The notes: generated by a model from the letters alone, not told the origin. DNA of 64,000 nt from Njordibacter sp905182035 (GCF_047730075.1 NZ_CP159831.1:2294001-2358000), one strand, 5' to 3'. Counted from the stretch's first letter, positions 33,577-43,074 are shown. A program made the numbers and translations.

Positions 33577-34602
33577 TTAATGGAAGTCCAATACTGTGCG
33601 CCCTTCAGCTTTGCCTGCTTGCAGGTCAGCAAGGGCAATATTGACATCATCAAGCGATCTAGTGCTGATCACACCTTTAATTTTTCCATTTGCCGCCAGT
33701 TGCAAGAGCTCGCTCATTTCCTGCCGGTTTGATGCAGAACTGCCAATAACTTGTAGGCCACGCTCAATGAGTTCGTGGGCATAAAAAGCAAGCTGATCTG
33801 CCGGAACAGCTGTCAAAACTATCTTCGCTCGCGGTTTACAAACGGCGAGCATTAAAGGCCAAGTGGCCCCAACTGGCGCAAAGTTCACACAACCATCGGC
33901 ACCTCCAAGAGCCTTAATCGATGCAATTGAATTGCTATTGGCGACAACCGTTTCATCAGCACCCAGTTTTTGAGCCGTATCTAATTTACCCTTGTCGACA
34001 TCGACTGCAATGACGTTCATTCCCGATTGTTTTGCAATTTGAATTGCATATTGGCCCAACCCACCAAGGCCAAATATCGCCACCGTATCACCAGCTTTTA
34101 GGCCAGTTTTCTTTAACGAGGCGTAGGCTGCAGAACCGGCACACATTAAGGGTGCGGCCTCAATAGCAGGTACATTGTCAGGAATAGCAGTGGCCCAATC
34201 TTGGCGAAGGCATACATATTCGGCAAAGCACCCACTGACCGAGTAGCCTGTGGCATCAAAATCGGAGCAATAATTCTCTCCACCGGTGTGACATTCCCTA
34301 CAATGACCACAGGCACTATATACATAGCCAATGCCGACACGATCTCCAATGTTAAACCGACCGTTGGGCGCTCCTACTTCCACCACTCGACCAACACCCT
34401 CATGACCCATAATCAAAGGTAGTGGATTGGGCGAAGCGTGATCCCCCCGGAAGATGTGCACGTCTGTAAAACAGACTCCACTGGCTTCAATCTTGACCAA
34501 TATTTCGCCTGCTTTGGGGCTTGGACGTGCAACAGCTTTTACTTCAAGTGGGGCACCGTATTCGGTCAACAGCGCCGCTCTCATGGTTTTATTAGTAGAC
34601 AT
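33577..34602 (-). CDS. Zinc-dependent alcohol dehydrogenase
   Basis: 341 residues from ATG 34602, which follows AGGAAAG. It is a medium-chain dehydrogenase: catalytic zinc ligands appear in SGVCFTDVHIFRGDH and MGHEGVGRVVEVG, structural zinc in CGHCRECHTGGENYC, and NAD binding at IFGLGGLGQYAIQIAKQ. It oxidises an alcohol to the aldehyde, which the divergent aldehyde dehydrogenase could take to the acid. It is the first gene of the minus-strand unit with the SDR and decarboxylase-like genes. TTGGTATACCAA operators cover its promoter. Confidence 0.9.
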   Translation of the reverse strand: MSTNKTMRAALLTEYGAPLEVKAVARPSPKAGEILVKIEASGVCFTDVHIFRGDHASPNPLPLIMGHEGVGRVVEVGAPNGRFNIGDRVGIGYVYSACGHCRECHTGGENYCSDFDATGYSVSGCFAEYVCLRQDWATAIPDNVPAIEAAPLMCAGSAAYASLKKTGLKAGDTVAIFGLGGLGQYAIQIAKQSGMNVIAVDVDKGKLDTAQKLGADETVVANSNSIASIKALGGADGCVNFAPVGATWPLMLAVCKPRAKIVLTAVPADQLAFYAHELIERGLQVIGSSASNRQEMSELLQLAANGKIKGVISTRSLDDVNIALADLQAGKAEGRTVLDFH

Positions 34603-34623
34603 CACGCTTTCCTTTTTTTATGA

Positions 34624-34635
34624 TTGGTATACCAA
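34624..34635. promoter_or_regulatory. Palindromic operator TTGGTATACCAA next to the alcohol dehydrogenase gene
   Basis: A perfect 12-base palindrome 22 bases ahead of the dehydrogenase ATG. GntR-family FadR-type proteins bind short palindromes of this kind, and a GntR/FCD gene is the second gene of the divergent unit. Confidence 0.6.
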
Positions 34636-34736
34636 AAATGCACATTAGGTATATTACACTAGCATATTATCTAAAATGCTGCTTACTACTTTAAAATTTC
34701 ACTTATAACAGCCTGTTTATACCCGTTATATTCTAT

Positions 34737-34748
34737 TTGGTATACACT
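34737..34748. promoter_or_regulatory. Second copy of the GntR-type operator next to the aldehyde dehydrogenase gene
   Basis: TTGGTATACACT keeps ten of twelve bases of the palindrome at 34624 and lies on the other side of the divergent promoter, 85 bases before the aldehyde dehydrogenase start. A weaker TTAGGTATATTA at 34645 may be a third site. Confidence 0.5.
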
Positions 34749-34832
34749 ATGAGCTAATTGGCACATTAAATGAAATCTCTCTAAACAGTGTAAACCGTGT
34801 GGCCGCTACTCTGTTAACCAGAAGGAAAGGCA

Positions 34833-36347
34833 ATGTCGAACATCGTAAAAGAATTTCTGATACCGGGGACAAACAAAGGTCTGTTCTACGGCGGCCAATT
34901 CCAGGCCTCGACCTCAGGATCCGAAATAACTGTTCTTGATCCTGCGAGGGGGACACCGTTTACGACAGTTCCCAATGGCAGTGCTGAAGATATTCGAGCT
35001 GCCGTGTCTGCAGCACGTACTGCATTTCCAGCCTGGGCGGGGTTAGATGCCTTGGACCGAGGCAGATACCTTCGAGCGTTTGCAGAAGTCATTAGGCAAA
35101 ACATTCCATTACTAGCCGTGCTGGAATCCAGAATCACCGGTCGTGCTGTACGTGAAATGAATGCGCAAATGTCGCGCATACCAGAATGGCTGGAGTATTA
35201 CGCAGGCATTGCTCCCGGGCTGGAGGGAGAGGCAAACTACATCAAGGGGGATTATGTAACCTTGACCCAATACGAACCCTTGGGGCCAACGGCTCTTCTC
35301 ACACCGTGGAATCACCCTGTTCTTATTTTGGTAAAAAAACTCTCTGCTGCACTGGCAGCGGGCAATACCTGCGTAATTAAACCCTCAGAACTGGCCCCAG
35401 TGTCCCCGTTAGTCATCGCCGCTCTTGCGACTCAAGCTGGATTACCAGATGGCGTGGTCAATGTGATCACTGGCGACGCCACAACGGGTGAGGCACTTTG
35501 TGTAGCAGATGATATCCACTTTATTGATCTCACCGGGGGCACTTCAACTGGCCGCAAGGTTGCAAGCGTTGCAGGTGAGAGGTTAATTAGAACAACGATG
35601 GAACTGGGAGGCAAAACCCCCGTTGTTGTGTGTGAAGATGCAGATATTGACGCGGCAGTTGCAGGCGTCTTATTTTCTGCGTTCGTTGCGTCTGGTCAGA
35701 CCTGTGTTGCTGGATCTCGCATTATTGTGCACGAGTCTATCTACGACGAATTTGCACAAAGACTGGCTCAAAGGGCGGATCAAATACGACTTGGTGACCC
35801 GATGGACGAAAACACACAAATGGGTCCAGTTATCTGTCAAAAATCCCTTGACCGATGCAAACAGTTTATCGAAACAGCGAAAGCCGAAGGTGCACGGCAG
35901 ATTGCTGGACTAGACCTTCTGGACCTTGATAGTGAGTTGGCTAATGGTTTTTATATACGCCCCACTGTATTTGCCGATGTTAAAATAAACCACACTCTGT
36001 TTCTCGAAGAAGTCTTTGGGCCGGTTATCTCACTCACTCGTGTCAGCAACGATGACGAAGCAATTACCTGCGCTAATGCGGGTGATTTTGGCCTTGGTGT
36101 TTCGATTTGGTCCCGAGATATCGGGCGGGCACATAGATTGTCAAAAAAAATTAGAGGTGGCGTTATCTGGCTGAATGATCATCATCGCAACGACCCCAGA
36201 TCCGTCTGGGGTGGAGTTAAGGATAGTGGGTTCGGTAAAGAAAACGGTTGGGATGCTTTGCGGGCCTATATGACAAAAAAATCTATCGTAATCAGGACTC
36301 AAGATGGCTACGATGACTGGTTTAAGGATGGGCAAAGGTATGGGTGA
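34833..36347 (+). CDS. NAD(P)-dependent aldehyde dehydrogenase
   Basis: 504 residues, full length for the ALDH superfamily. The oxyanion asparagine is in TPWNHPVLIL, the general-base glutamate in MELGGKTPVVV, and the catalytic cysteine in ASGQTCVAGSRI; EEVFGPVIS and ADFGLGVSIWS-like blocks follow. It resembles betaine- and aromatic-aldehyde dehydrogenases. AGAAGGAAAGG before the ATG is a strong binding site. It is divergent from the Zn-alcohol dehydrogenase and followed nine bases later by the GntR regulator, so the module probably oxidises an alcohol to an acid in two steps. Confidence 0.92.
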   Translation: MSNIVKEFLIPGTNKGLFYGGQFQASTSGSEITVLDPARGTPFTTVPNGSAEDIRAAVSAARTAFPAWAGLDALDRGRYLRAFAEVIRQNIPLLAVLESRITGRAVREMNAQMSRIPEWLEYYAGIAPGLEGEANYIKGDYVTLTQYEPLGPTALLTPWNHPVLILVKKLSAALAAGNTCVIKPSELAPVSPLVIAALATQAGLPDGVVNVITGDATTGEALCVADDIHFIDLTGGTSTGRKVASVAGERLIRTTMELGGKTPVVVCEDADIDAAVAGVLFSAFVASGQTCVAGSRIIVHESIYDEFAQRLAQRADQIRLGDPMDENTQMGPVICQKSLDRCKQFIETAKAEGARQIAGLDLLDLDSELANGFYIRPTVFADVKINHTLFLEEVFGPVISLTRVSNDDEAITCANAGDFGLGVSIWSRDIGRAHRLSKKIRGGVIWLNDHHRNDPRSVWGGVKDSGFGKENGWDALRAYMTKKSIVIRTQDGYDDWFKDGQRYG

Positions 36348-36356
36348 CGCTACACA

Positions 36357-37034
36357 ATGAGCAGCACTGAGAAACGTAAGGCAAAAATCATTGCAACCGC
36401 GGTTGAAGCACGGATTATAAAGCGTGAATTGAAACCGGGAGATCGCCTCCCTGAAAGGTTACTTGCCGAAGAATTTGGCGTTTCACGAACACCTGTGCGT
36501 GAAGCAATCAGACAGCTTGTTGAAACCGGCCTGGTCACTGACAATGGAAGGCGCGGGGCGCTCGTTGCTCATTTGAGCATTTCTGAATTACTTGACGCGT
36601 TCCTTGTCGTTGCAGAACTTGAAGGACTCGCTGCCAGACAAGCAGCAAAGCGGATGCGGCATGAACAAATTGTTAAAGCATTTGATGCAAATGCACATTG
36701 TCAAAAAGCTTCAGTAGTAAAAGATACAGAAACATTCAATGCCATGAATATGGTTTTTCATAACTTGGTTATTGAGGGTTCGCACAATGCAATGTTGCAG
36801 AGTCAACTGAACACAGCCCGCACAATCACCTTCCCGTACCGGCACTACGTGTCCAGTTTACCAGGATATATGGCACAATCGGTTAAGGAGCATGATGCCG
36901 TACTCAAGGCAATATCAAACTCAGAAAGTGACACCGCCTACCAACTAATGAGAGATCACGTAAGACTGCAGGGAGAACAAATTGAAGACGTTATTCACCA
37001 CCTAGAAAGGCAGAATAGTCGCACCGCTGGGTAA
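36357..37034 (+). CDS. GntR-family transcriptional regulator (FCD domain)
   Basis: 225 residues. The winged helix-turn-helix covers residues 5-70 (LPERLLAEEFGVSRTPVREA, then IRQLVETGLV) and an all-helical FCD ligand domain fills the rest (ELEGLAARQAAKRM; VFHNLVIEGSHNAML; VKEHDAVLKAISNSESDTAY). FCD proteins sense small organic acids. The gene lies nine bases after the aldehyde dehydrogenase gene, and TTGGTATACCAA-type sites in the divergent promoter upstream are its likely operators, giving autoregulation of the whole five-gene module. Confidence 0.9.
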   Translation: MSSTEKRKAKIIATAVEARIIKRELKPGDRLPERLLAEEFGVSRTPVREAIRQLVETGLVTDNGRRGALVAHLSISELLDAFLVVAELEGLAARQAAKRMRHEQIVKAFDANAHCQKASVVKDTETFNAMNMVFHNLVIEGSHNAMLQSQLNTARTITFPYRHYVSSLPGYMAQSVKEHDAVLKAISNSESDTAYQLMRDHVRLQGEQIEDVIHHLERQNSRTAG

Positions 37035-37084
37035 TGAAAAAATCTTATTAGTGAAGAAAACATTCCTGCAGCTGTTCCTAAAAG

Positions 37085-37100
37085 TTGACCGATTGGTCAG
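37085..37100. promoter_or_regulatory. RutR-like operator ahead of the BMP transporter operon
   Basis: TTGACCGATTGGTCAG differs at two of fourteen fixed positions from the RutR consensus. It is centred 63 bases ahead of ATG 37156, so RutR bound here could control the importer and cytosine deaminase genes. Confidence 0.65.
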
Positions 37101-37155
37101 TTTATGCTTTAGTGAAGATGCAATAAAAATAAAATTTAAATGTGAGGGTTGTATT

Positions 37156-38148
37156 ATGAAGTTAATGTATATGATGGCGAAAGCACGCATGCTTATAGCT
37201 GCAGTTGCTTTTGGTTTGATATTAACACCGGCCATGGCCGTTGCTGGCACTATTAAAGTAGCTGGCATTTTCACCCTGCCGGTTGAGCAACAGTGGATTA
37301 GTCGCATCCATATTGCACTAAGCGCTGCTGAAAAACGTGGTGAGATTGAGTATGTATATTCTGAAAACGTCTCCAATACAGACTACGAACGCGTTATGCG
37401 AGAGTATTCTGAGCAAGGGGTAGACCTTATTGTAGGTGAAGTTTTTGGTCTTGAGCGCGCGGCACGTAAAGTAGCTGCTGACTATCCCAAAACAGCTTAT
37501 TTAATGGGTTCTTCTTTTGCACCACAAGCGCCAAACTTCTCTATATTCGATAACTTCATCCATGAACCTGCCTATTTATCAGGCATGGCTGCAGGTGCCG
37601 TTAGTGAGTCAAATATAATTGGCATGGTGGGTGGTTACGCCATTCCTGAAGTTAACCGGTTAATGCATGCCTTTATGGCAGGTGCCCGTGAAGTAAATTC
37701 TGACGTCACTTTCCTAGTCAACTTTCTTGATAGCTGGTACGACCCCCCAAAGGCTAAAGAAAGTGCTTTTGCGATGATAGATGCCGGTGCTGACGTTATG
37801 TATGCCGAACGCTTTGGTGTGGCTGATGCGGCCGTTGAGCGTGGTAAAAAAGCCATAGGCAACGTTATTGACACTGCCAGCGACTATCCTGGCACCATAT
37901 TGGCTTCAGCCATTTGGCATATGGAAGCCACAGTTGATACAGCAATCAGTGCTGTGGCAGATGGCTCGTACGTTGCTGACGACTATGGCCAATACAGCTA
38001 TATGGCGCATAACGGCGGCTCGCTTACCATTGACGAAACCTTGGTACCTGCCGATGTAGTTGCTGCTATCAAGGCTAAAGAAGCAGCCATCCGTGATGGC
38101 AGCTTTGTTGTTACCATCAATGACGAGACTCCTGTATCAGATAATTGA
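37156..38148 (+). CDS. BMP-family ABC transporter substrate-binding protein
   Basis: 330 residues from ATG 37156, preceded by GAGGG at a spacing of seven. The signal peptide ends at PAMAVA-GT and has no lipobox cysteine, so the protein is soluble in the periplasm, unlike the PnrA/BmpA lipoproteins of Gram-positive bacteria. The BMP fold shows as VAGIFTLPVEQQWISRIHIA, VDLIVGEVFGLERAARKVA and GMVGGYAIPEVNRLMHAF. Members bind nucleosides or nucleobases. With cytosine deaminase at the end of the operon, cytosine or another nucleobase is the best guess. Confidence 0.9.
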   Translation: MKLMYMMAKARMLIAAVAFGLILTPAMAVAGTIKVAGIFTLPVEQQWISRIHIALSAAEKRGEIEYVYSENVSNTDYERVMREYSEQGVDLIVGEVFGLERAARKVAADYPKTAYLMGSSFAPQAPNFSIFDNFIHEPAYLSGMAAGAVSESNIIGMVGGYAIPEVNRLMHAFMAGAREVNSDVTFLVNFLDSWYDPPKAKESAFAMIDAGADVMYAERFGVADAAVERGKKAIGNVIDTASDYPGTILASAIWHMEATVDTAISAVADGSYVADDYGQYSYMAHNGGSLTIDETLVPADVVAAIKAKEAAIRDGSFVVTINDETPVSDN

Positions 38149-38169
38149 TACTGATCTGTTTTGTGTATC

Positions 38170-38212
38170 AAAATCCTGTTGGGTGACTCAGTTCACCTAA
38201 CGGGATTTTTTA
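38170..38212 (+). terminator. Strong rho-independent terminator between the SBP and ATPase genes
   Basis: The arms 38170-38186 and 38193-38209 pair over seventeen positions with two G-T pairs around a six-base loop, followed by the T-run. It lies 22 bases after the SBP stop and 20 before the ATPase start. Such a site lets the binding protein be made in excess over the membrane parts through partial readthrough. Confidence 0.85.
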
Positions 38213-38232
38213 TCCCCTCTTCCTTCTAGTGG

Positions 38233-39759
38233 ATGTCCCATATGATCAATGACACGGTGCTTTCTCTAAATAAATTGAGCAAGCGATTTGGCACAGTAGT
38301 GGCAAATGAGTCGGTAACCATCGACTTAAAACGTGGAGAAATTCTGTCGTTGTTAGGTGAAAATGGTGCTGGGAAAACCACATTAATGAATATGCTTTTT
38401 GGCCACTACATGCCTGATTCTGGCAGTATTCAAGTGGCCGACGCCGAGGGTAACCTAGCGCCTTTGAGCTTAGGCCACCCTCAAGCAGCGCTGAATGCGG
38501 GCATTGGCATGGTTCATCAGCACTTTACCCTTGCCGAGAATTTATCCGCTATAGACAACATTTTACTAGGCTCTGAAAATTTATTTGCGTGGCGTCGCTC
38601 AATGGATACCGCCCGCGACAAAGTTAAAGACATCATGCAGCGCACAGGGTTAAATGCCCCCCTTGATACCATTGTAGGCAAGCTCTCAGTGGGTGAGCGC
38701 CAGCGGGTAGAAATTCTAAAAGCGCTTTATCGTGATGCACGTATATTGGTATTAGATGAACCCACCGCTGTGTTAACCCCCCAAGAAGCGGACACACTAT
38801 TTGCCAATATAGATGTGATGGCTAAAGATGGTTTGTCAGTGATATTTATATCTCATAAATTACGTGAAGTTCTGGCTTTTTCCCATCGCATAGCGGTGTT
38901 GAGGCACGGAAAGAAGGTAGGTGAAATTGCAACCAAAGATGCTGATGAGAAAATAATATCTCGTTTGATGGTGGGTGCTGATACACCGACATCCCCACGA
39001 GAGACTCTTTCTGTTGGCGCACCAGTGCTTGAGTTAATTGACCTCTCTGTGACGGGTATTAGTGCCCGCAGCAGCCTAGAACAGATTAATTTAACCGTGT
39101 ATGCAAGTGAAATTGTTGGTCTTGCAGGCATCTCGGGTAATGGCCAGTCTACTCTTGCACAGGTAATATCTGGTTTAACGAGTCCAACTTCAGGCCGGCT
39201 TGAAATTGATAACCAACCAGTGCAAAAATATACCCCCGCTAGTTTGCTAAAAGCTGGGGTAGGCAGAATACCTGAAGATCGTCATCATGATGGCATTATA
39301 GGTGCTATGAGCGTAGCTGAAAACTTAGCTATCGAGAGTCTCGACAGCAGCGATATTCAAAAAAATGGTTTTTTGCGTCATCAAAAGCTCAAACTTAATG
39401 CCCAACACCTAAGTCAGAAATACGATATACGGGGACCAGGCATTGAGGCTGAGACACGACTGTTATCAGGTGGAAATATCCAAAAACTCATACTAGCTAG
39501 AGTTTTTGAAGCATCTCCAAGATTGATTTTGGCTAATCAACCCACCCGTGGTCTGGATGTGGGCGCTGCTAGTGAAGTGGGCAAGCGACTGTTACAAGCA
39601 CGTCAACGAGGTGCTGCTGTTTTGCTGATTTCAGAAGATCTGGACGAGCTATTGGCTTTGGCAGACCGCATTATCATCATGCACAATGGTGAGCTACATG
39701 TGGCGCCTGGCCGTGACCGCGCTCAAATAGGATTAATTATGGCAGGAGAAGTTTCATGA
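38233..39759 (+). CDS. ABC transporter ATP-binding protein with two nucleotide-binding domains
   Basis: 508 residues, two ABC domains in tandem as in ribose and nucleoside importers. Domain 1 has Walker A GENGAGKTT, signature LSVGERQRVEI and Walker B ILVLDEPTAVL. Domain 2 has a degenerate Walker A (GISGNGQSTLAQ) but a good signature LLSGGNIQKLILARV and ANQPTRGLD, so only one site should hydrolyse ATP fully. ATG 38233 or ATG 38242 may be the start; neither has a strong binding site, so expression may be limited. It overlaps the first permease gene by four bases. Confidence 0.93.
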   Translation: MSHMINDTVLSLNKLSKRFGTVVANESVTIDLKRGEILSLLGENGAGKTTLMNMLFGHYMPDSGSIQVADAEGNLAPLSLGHPQAALNAGIGMVHQHFTLAENLSAIDNILLGSENLFAWRRSMDTARDKVKDIMQRTGLNAPLDTIVGKLSVGERQRVEILKALYRDARILVLDEPTAVLTPQEADTLFANIDVMAKDGLSVIFISHKLREVLAFSHRIAVLRHGKKVGEIATKDADEKIISRLMVGADTPTSPRETLSVGAPVLELIDLSVTGISARSSLEQINLTVYASEIVGLAGISGNGQSTLAQVISGLTSPTSGRLEIDNQPVQKYTPASLLKAGVGRIPEDRHHDGIIGAMSVAENLAIESLDSSDIQKNGFLRHQKLKLNAQHLSQKYDIRGPGIEAETRLLSGGNIQKLILARVFEASPRLILANQPTRGLDVGAASEVGKRLLQARQRGAAVLLISEDLDELLALADRIIIMHNGELHVAPGRDRAQIGLIMAGEVS

Positions 39760-40850
39760 TTCGTATCGAACCTCGTGAAGCACCCTCACGTCGCTTAACC
39801 GTTGGTATCCCAATAGCGTCAGCGATGCTTGCCTTGTTACTTGCTGCAATACCCCTAAGTTGGGCAGGAGCCAACATTGGTGAAGCTTATCAAGAAATGG
39901 CTAAAGGTATCTTTGGCTCAGTGTTCGCATTTACAGAAATGCTTACCCGCGCAACCCCACTTATATTTACGGGTTTAGCCGCTACTTTAGCGTTTCGTGC
40001 CAAGCTGTGGAACATTGGTGCCGAGGGCCAGTTATATCTGGGTGCCATGGCTGCTGTAGCTGTAGGCACAGGTTGGATCACCGGGCCCCCACTATTATTA
40101 ATTCCAATGATTTTGATTGCCGGAGCAATGGCTGGTGCACTTGGTATGGCTGGCCCTGCTTATCTAAAAACACGCTTTGGTGCAGATGAGGTGGTAACAA
40201 CGCTATTACTTAATTTTATCATCTTGATATTTATCCAAATGATGCTGGAAGGTCCACTTAAAGACCCTATGGGTATGGGATGGCCACAATCAAGCCCGGT
40301 AGTAGATAATGCCATTTTGCCCCAAATACTGCCGCGTATGCGCCTGCATTATGGCTTAGTGATTGCTCTTACGGCTGCCGTAATAGCCCATATCATGCTG
40401 TCCAAAAGTGTTTGGGGGCTAAAGCTTAGAGCCGTTGGCGAAAATGCGGCAGCGGCTTTGCACGCAGGTATTGGTGTGAAACGTACCTTAATGAGTGCAG
40501 CCCTTATTTCAGGTGCACTAGCGGGGTTAGCGGGTGTTAGTGAAGTAGCAGGCTTACGTGGCTACCTAACCACTGATTTATCACCTGGATATGGGTATAC
40601 CGGTATTGTGGTGGCAATGCTTGCTGGATTGTCACCTCTAGGAGTGGTGCTTGCTGCGCTATTTATCGCTTCCGTATTTGTGGGAGCAGACACTATGAGC
40701 CGTGCCATGGGCGTGTCTAGCTACTTAGCAGATCTGGTTGTGTCTATGGCGTTAATCTGTGTATTGATCGGCGGCTTTATTGCCCGCTTCACTATCAAAA
40801 TAACCCCTGCAAATAAAAAAGTATCCACCACAGACACTGGAGCAGCATAA
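39756..40850 (+). CDS. ABC transporter permease (BMP/nucleoside type)
   Basis: 364 residues with about ten membrane segments of the BPD_transp_2 family. Conserved blocks include LIFTGLAATLAFRAKLWNIG-AEGQ, the ALHAGIGVKRTLMSAALISG cytoplasmic loop and GYGYTGIVVAMLAGLSPLGV. It pairs with the next permease in the same importer. AGGAGAAG six bases before the ATG and the ATGA overlap with the ATPase stop point to translational coupling. Confidence 0.92.
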   Translation: MIRIEPREAPSRRLTVGIPIASAMLALLLAAIPLSWAGANIGEAYQEMAKGIFGSVFAFTEMLTRATPLIFTGLAATLAFRAKLWNIGAEGQLYLGAMAAVAVGTGWITGPPLLLIPMILIAGAMAGALGMAGPAYLKTRFGADEVVTTLLLNFIILIFIQMMLEGPLKDPMGMGWPQSSPVVDNAILPQILPRMRLHYGLVIALTAAVIAHIMLSKSVWGLKLRAVGENAAAALHAGIGVKRTLMSAALISGALAGLAGVSEVAGLRGYLTTDLSPGYGYTGIVVAMLAGLSPLGVVLAALFIASVFVGADTMSRAMGVSSYLADLVVSMALICVLIGGFIARFTIKITPANKKVSTTDTGAA

Positions 40851-41791
40851 TGGAAATATTAGACATTTTGCTCAGTGAAAATTTCTGGGCTGCTGCGTTG
40901 CGTATTGCTACGCCATTAATTTTTGGTGTTTTAGGCGCCCTCATTTGTGAAAAGTCAGGTGTTTTAAACTTAGGTATTGAAGGCATTTTTGCTGCTGGTG
41001 CTATGGCTGGATGGATGGCCGTGTGGTTGGGTGCAGACCTTTGGGGTGGGTTATTCTTTGCGGCTTTGACAGGGGCTTTTTTTGGCCTTATACACGCCAT
41101 TTTGACCGTGCCATTAGGGCTATCGCAACACGTTTCCGGATTAGGCATTACTATGTTTGCCACTTCTGTGAGTTACTTTACCTATCGCACCGCATTGCCA
41201 CAAGTGAGCACACCACCACGTATCGAGCCATTCCAACCACTTGATATTCCGATACTGTCAGATATCCCTTTTCTTGGAACGGTGTTATTTAAACAAACAG
41301 CGATGACTTGGTTGGCACTTTTTCTGGTAGTTTTAGTGTGGTGGGTATATAACCGTACACCTTTGGGCCAAGCCCTCCGGGCTGTAGGGGACAACCCTGA
41401 CGCAGTTGATGCTCAAGGCTTATCAGTATACGGTCTGCGCATGGGCGCTATTGTTGCTGGTTCTGCATGTATGGCTTTAGGCGGGGCCTTCCTCACCATG
41501 TCAGCTTTTGACGCCTTTTTCTTTGGTATGGTTAATGGACGTGGCTGGATCTGTATAGCCCTTGTTATCTTTGCCAGTTGGCGGCCAGGAAAAGCCCTAC
41601 TGGGGGCTTTATTATTTGGGGCTTTTGACGCTTTTCAAGTACGCTTACAAACTGAGGTGGGTGCCTTTGTACCCTCTCAAGTGTTCTTAATGGCGCCCTA
41701 CATACTATCAATTATTGCCCTGGTGATAGTAGCTCGTCGGGCAGAATATCCCCGCGCTCTGCTCACCCCATGGTTCAAAGGACAACGCTGA
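40850..41791 (+). CDS. ABC transporter permease (BMP/nucleoside type), second subunit
   Basis: 313 residues, the shorter BPD_transp_2 partner typical of BMP systems. Family blocks are RIATPLIFGVLGALICEKSG, LNLGIEGIFAAGAMAGW, and the cytoplasmic loop LGQALRAVGDNPDAVDAQGL. The start shares a base with the preceding stop (TAATG), and the stop overlaps the ATG of the deaminase gene, so the whole operon is coupled. With the BMP protein, ATPase and first permease it forms a complete nucleobase-type importer. Confidence 0.92.
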   Translation: MEILDILLSENFWAAALRIATPLIFGVLGALICEKSGVLNLGIEGIFAAGAMAGWMAVWLGADLWGGLFFAALTGAFFGLIHAILTVPLGLSQHVSGLGITMFATSVSYFTYRTALPQVSTPPRIEPFQPLDIPILSDIPFLGTVLFKQTAMTWLALFLVVLVWWVYNRTPLGQALRAVGDNPDAVDAQGLSVYGLRMGAIVAGSACMALGGAFLTMSAFDAFFFGMVNGRGWICIALVIFASWRPGKALLGALLFGAFDAFQVRLQTEVGAFVPSQVFLMAPYILSIIALVIVARRAEYPRALLTPWFKGQR

Positions 41792-43074
41792 TGAATTTTG
41801 ATCTTCTAATTAAAAATGCTTGTTTGCAAGATGGCCGCCGTAATATTGACGTGGCTTGTTCCAACGGCACTATACTTGCGGTTAGGCCCAACATTGAAGA
41901 ATCGGCCAGCGTGACCATTGATGCCCAGGGCCAACTGTTAAGCCCACCGTTTGTTGACCCTCACTTTCATATGGACTCCACTTTGTCCCTAGGACAACCT
42001 CGTATGAATATTTCTGGCACATTGCTTGAAGGTATTGCATTGTGGGGAGAGCTGAAGCCAAAACAAAGTGTAGATGATATTATCAAACGTGCCATACACT
42101 ATTGTGACCTCGCAGTAGCAATGGGCATCGGTGCCATTCGCAGCCACGTTGACGTGTGTGATGACGAATTGAAAAGTGTCACAGCCATGCTTGAAGTGCG
42201 TCGTCTAGTGGCACCTTATTTGGACCTGCAGTTAGTCGCTTTTCCACAAGATGGTTTATTACGTGACCCAAACGCCCATGCAAACCTGATTCGGGCATTG
42301 GATATGGGTGTGGACGTGATCGGTGGTATCCCACATTTCGAACGCACCACGCAAGATGGCACATCATCCATCAAGATTCTATGTGAGCTGGCCGCCAACC
42401 GTGGACTGCGGGTAGATATGCATTGTGATGAGTCAGACGACCCCCACAGCCGCCATGTAGAAACCTTGGCTAGTGAAACTCTACGTCTGGGGTTGCAAGG
42501 GCGAGTTGCAGGATCTCACCTTACTTCCATGCATTCCATGGACAACTATTATGTTTCCAAACTGCTGCCGCTGCTAGCAGAAGCCGAATTACACGCTATC
42601 CCCAATCCACTTATCAACATCATGTTACAAGGTCGCCACGACAGCTATCCGAAACGCCGTGGTCAAACTCGAGTGCCTGAACTTAAAGCGGCGGGTGTTA
42701 ATGTTGGTTTTGGTTCTGACTGTATGATGGATCCGTGGTACTCCATGGGCCGGGCAGACATGCTCGATGTAGCAAGCATGGGATTACATGTAGGGCAGCT
42801 ATCAAGCCGGGCAGACATGGCGTGGTGTTTTGATGCAGTTAGTTATAATTCTGCGGCCATTATGGGTTTACAAGGTTATGGTATTGTTGAAGGTGGGCAG
42901 GCTAATATGGTTCTGTTGCAAGCCACAGACCCAATTGAAGCCATTCGATTAAAAGCCACACGCTTGATGGTCTTTCGTCAAGCTAAGTTGATCGCTCAAA
43001 CACCAGCCAGCCATACCAAACTTGAATTACCAGGCCGGCCTAGTTTGATAGACCCAGCAAAACCATTGCTCTAG
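41791..43074 (+). CDS. codA: Cytosine deaminase (CodA-like amidohydrolase)
   Basis: 427 residues from ATG 41791, which overlaps the permease stop and has AAAGGA upstream; an in-frame ATG 21 bases earlier is inside the permease gene. The metal site and active site match cytosine deaminase: VDPHFHMDST (H58, H60), DMHCDESDD (His and Glu), AGSHLTSMH and FGSDCMMDPWYSMGRADMLD. It converts cytosine to uracil and ammonia; the uracil would enter the reductive pathway coded on the other strand. Close relatives acting on isoguanine, creatinine or other N-heterocycles cannot be excluded. Confidence 0.87.
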   Translation: MNFDLLIKNACLQDGRRNIDVACSNGTILAVRPNIEESASVTIDAQGQLLSPPFVDPHFHMDSTLSLGQPRMNISGTLLEGIALWGELKPKQSVDDIIKRAIHYCDLAVAMGIGAIRSHVDVCDDELKSVTAMLEVRRLVAPYLDLQLVAFPQDGLLRDPNAHANLIRALDMGVDVIGGIPHFERTTQDGTSSIKILCELAANRGLRVDMHCDESDDPHSRHVETLASETLRLGLQGRVAGSHLTSMHSMDNYYVSKLLPLLAEAELHAIPNPLINIMLQGRHDSYPKRRGQTRVPELKAAGVNVGFGSDCMMDPWYSMGRADMLDVASMGLHVGQLSSRADMAWCFDAVSYNSAAIMGLQGYGIVEGGQANMVLLQATDPIEAIRLKATRLMVFRQAKLIAQTPASHTKLELPGRPSLIDPAKPLL

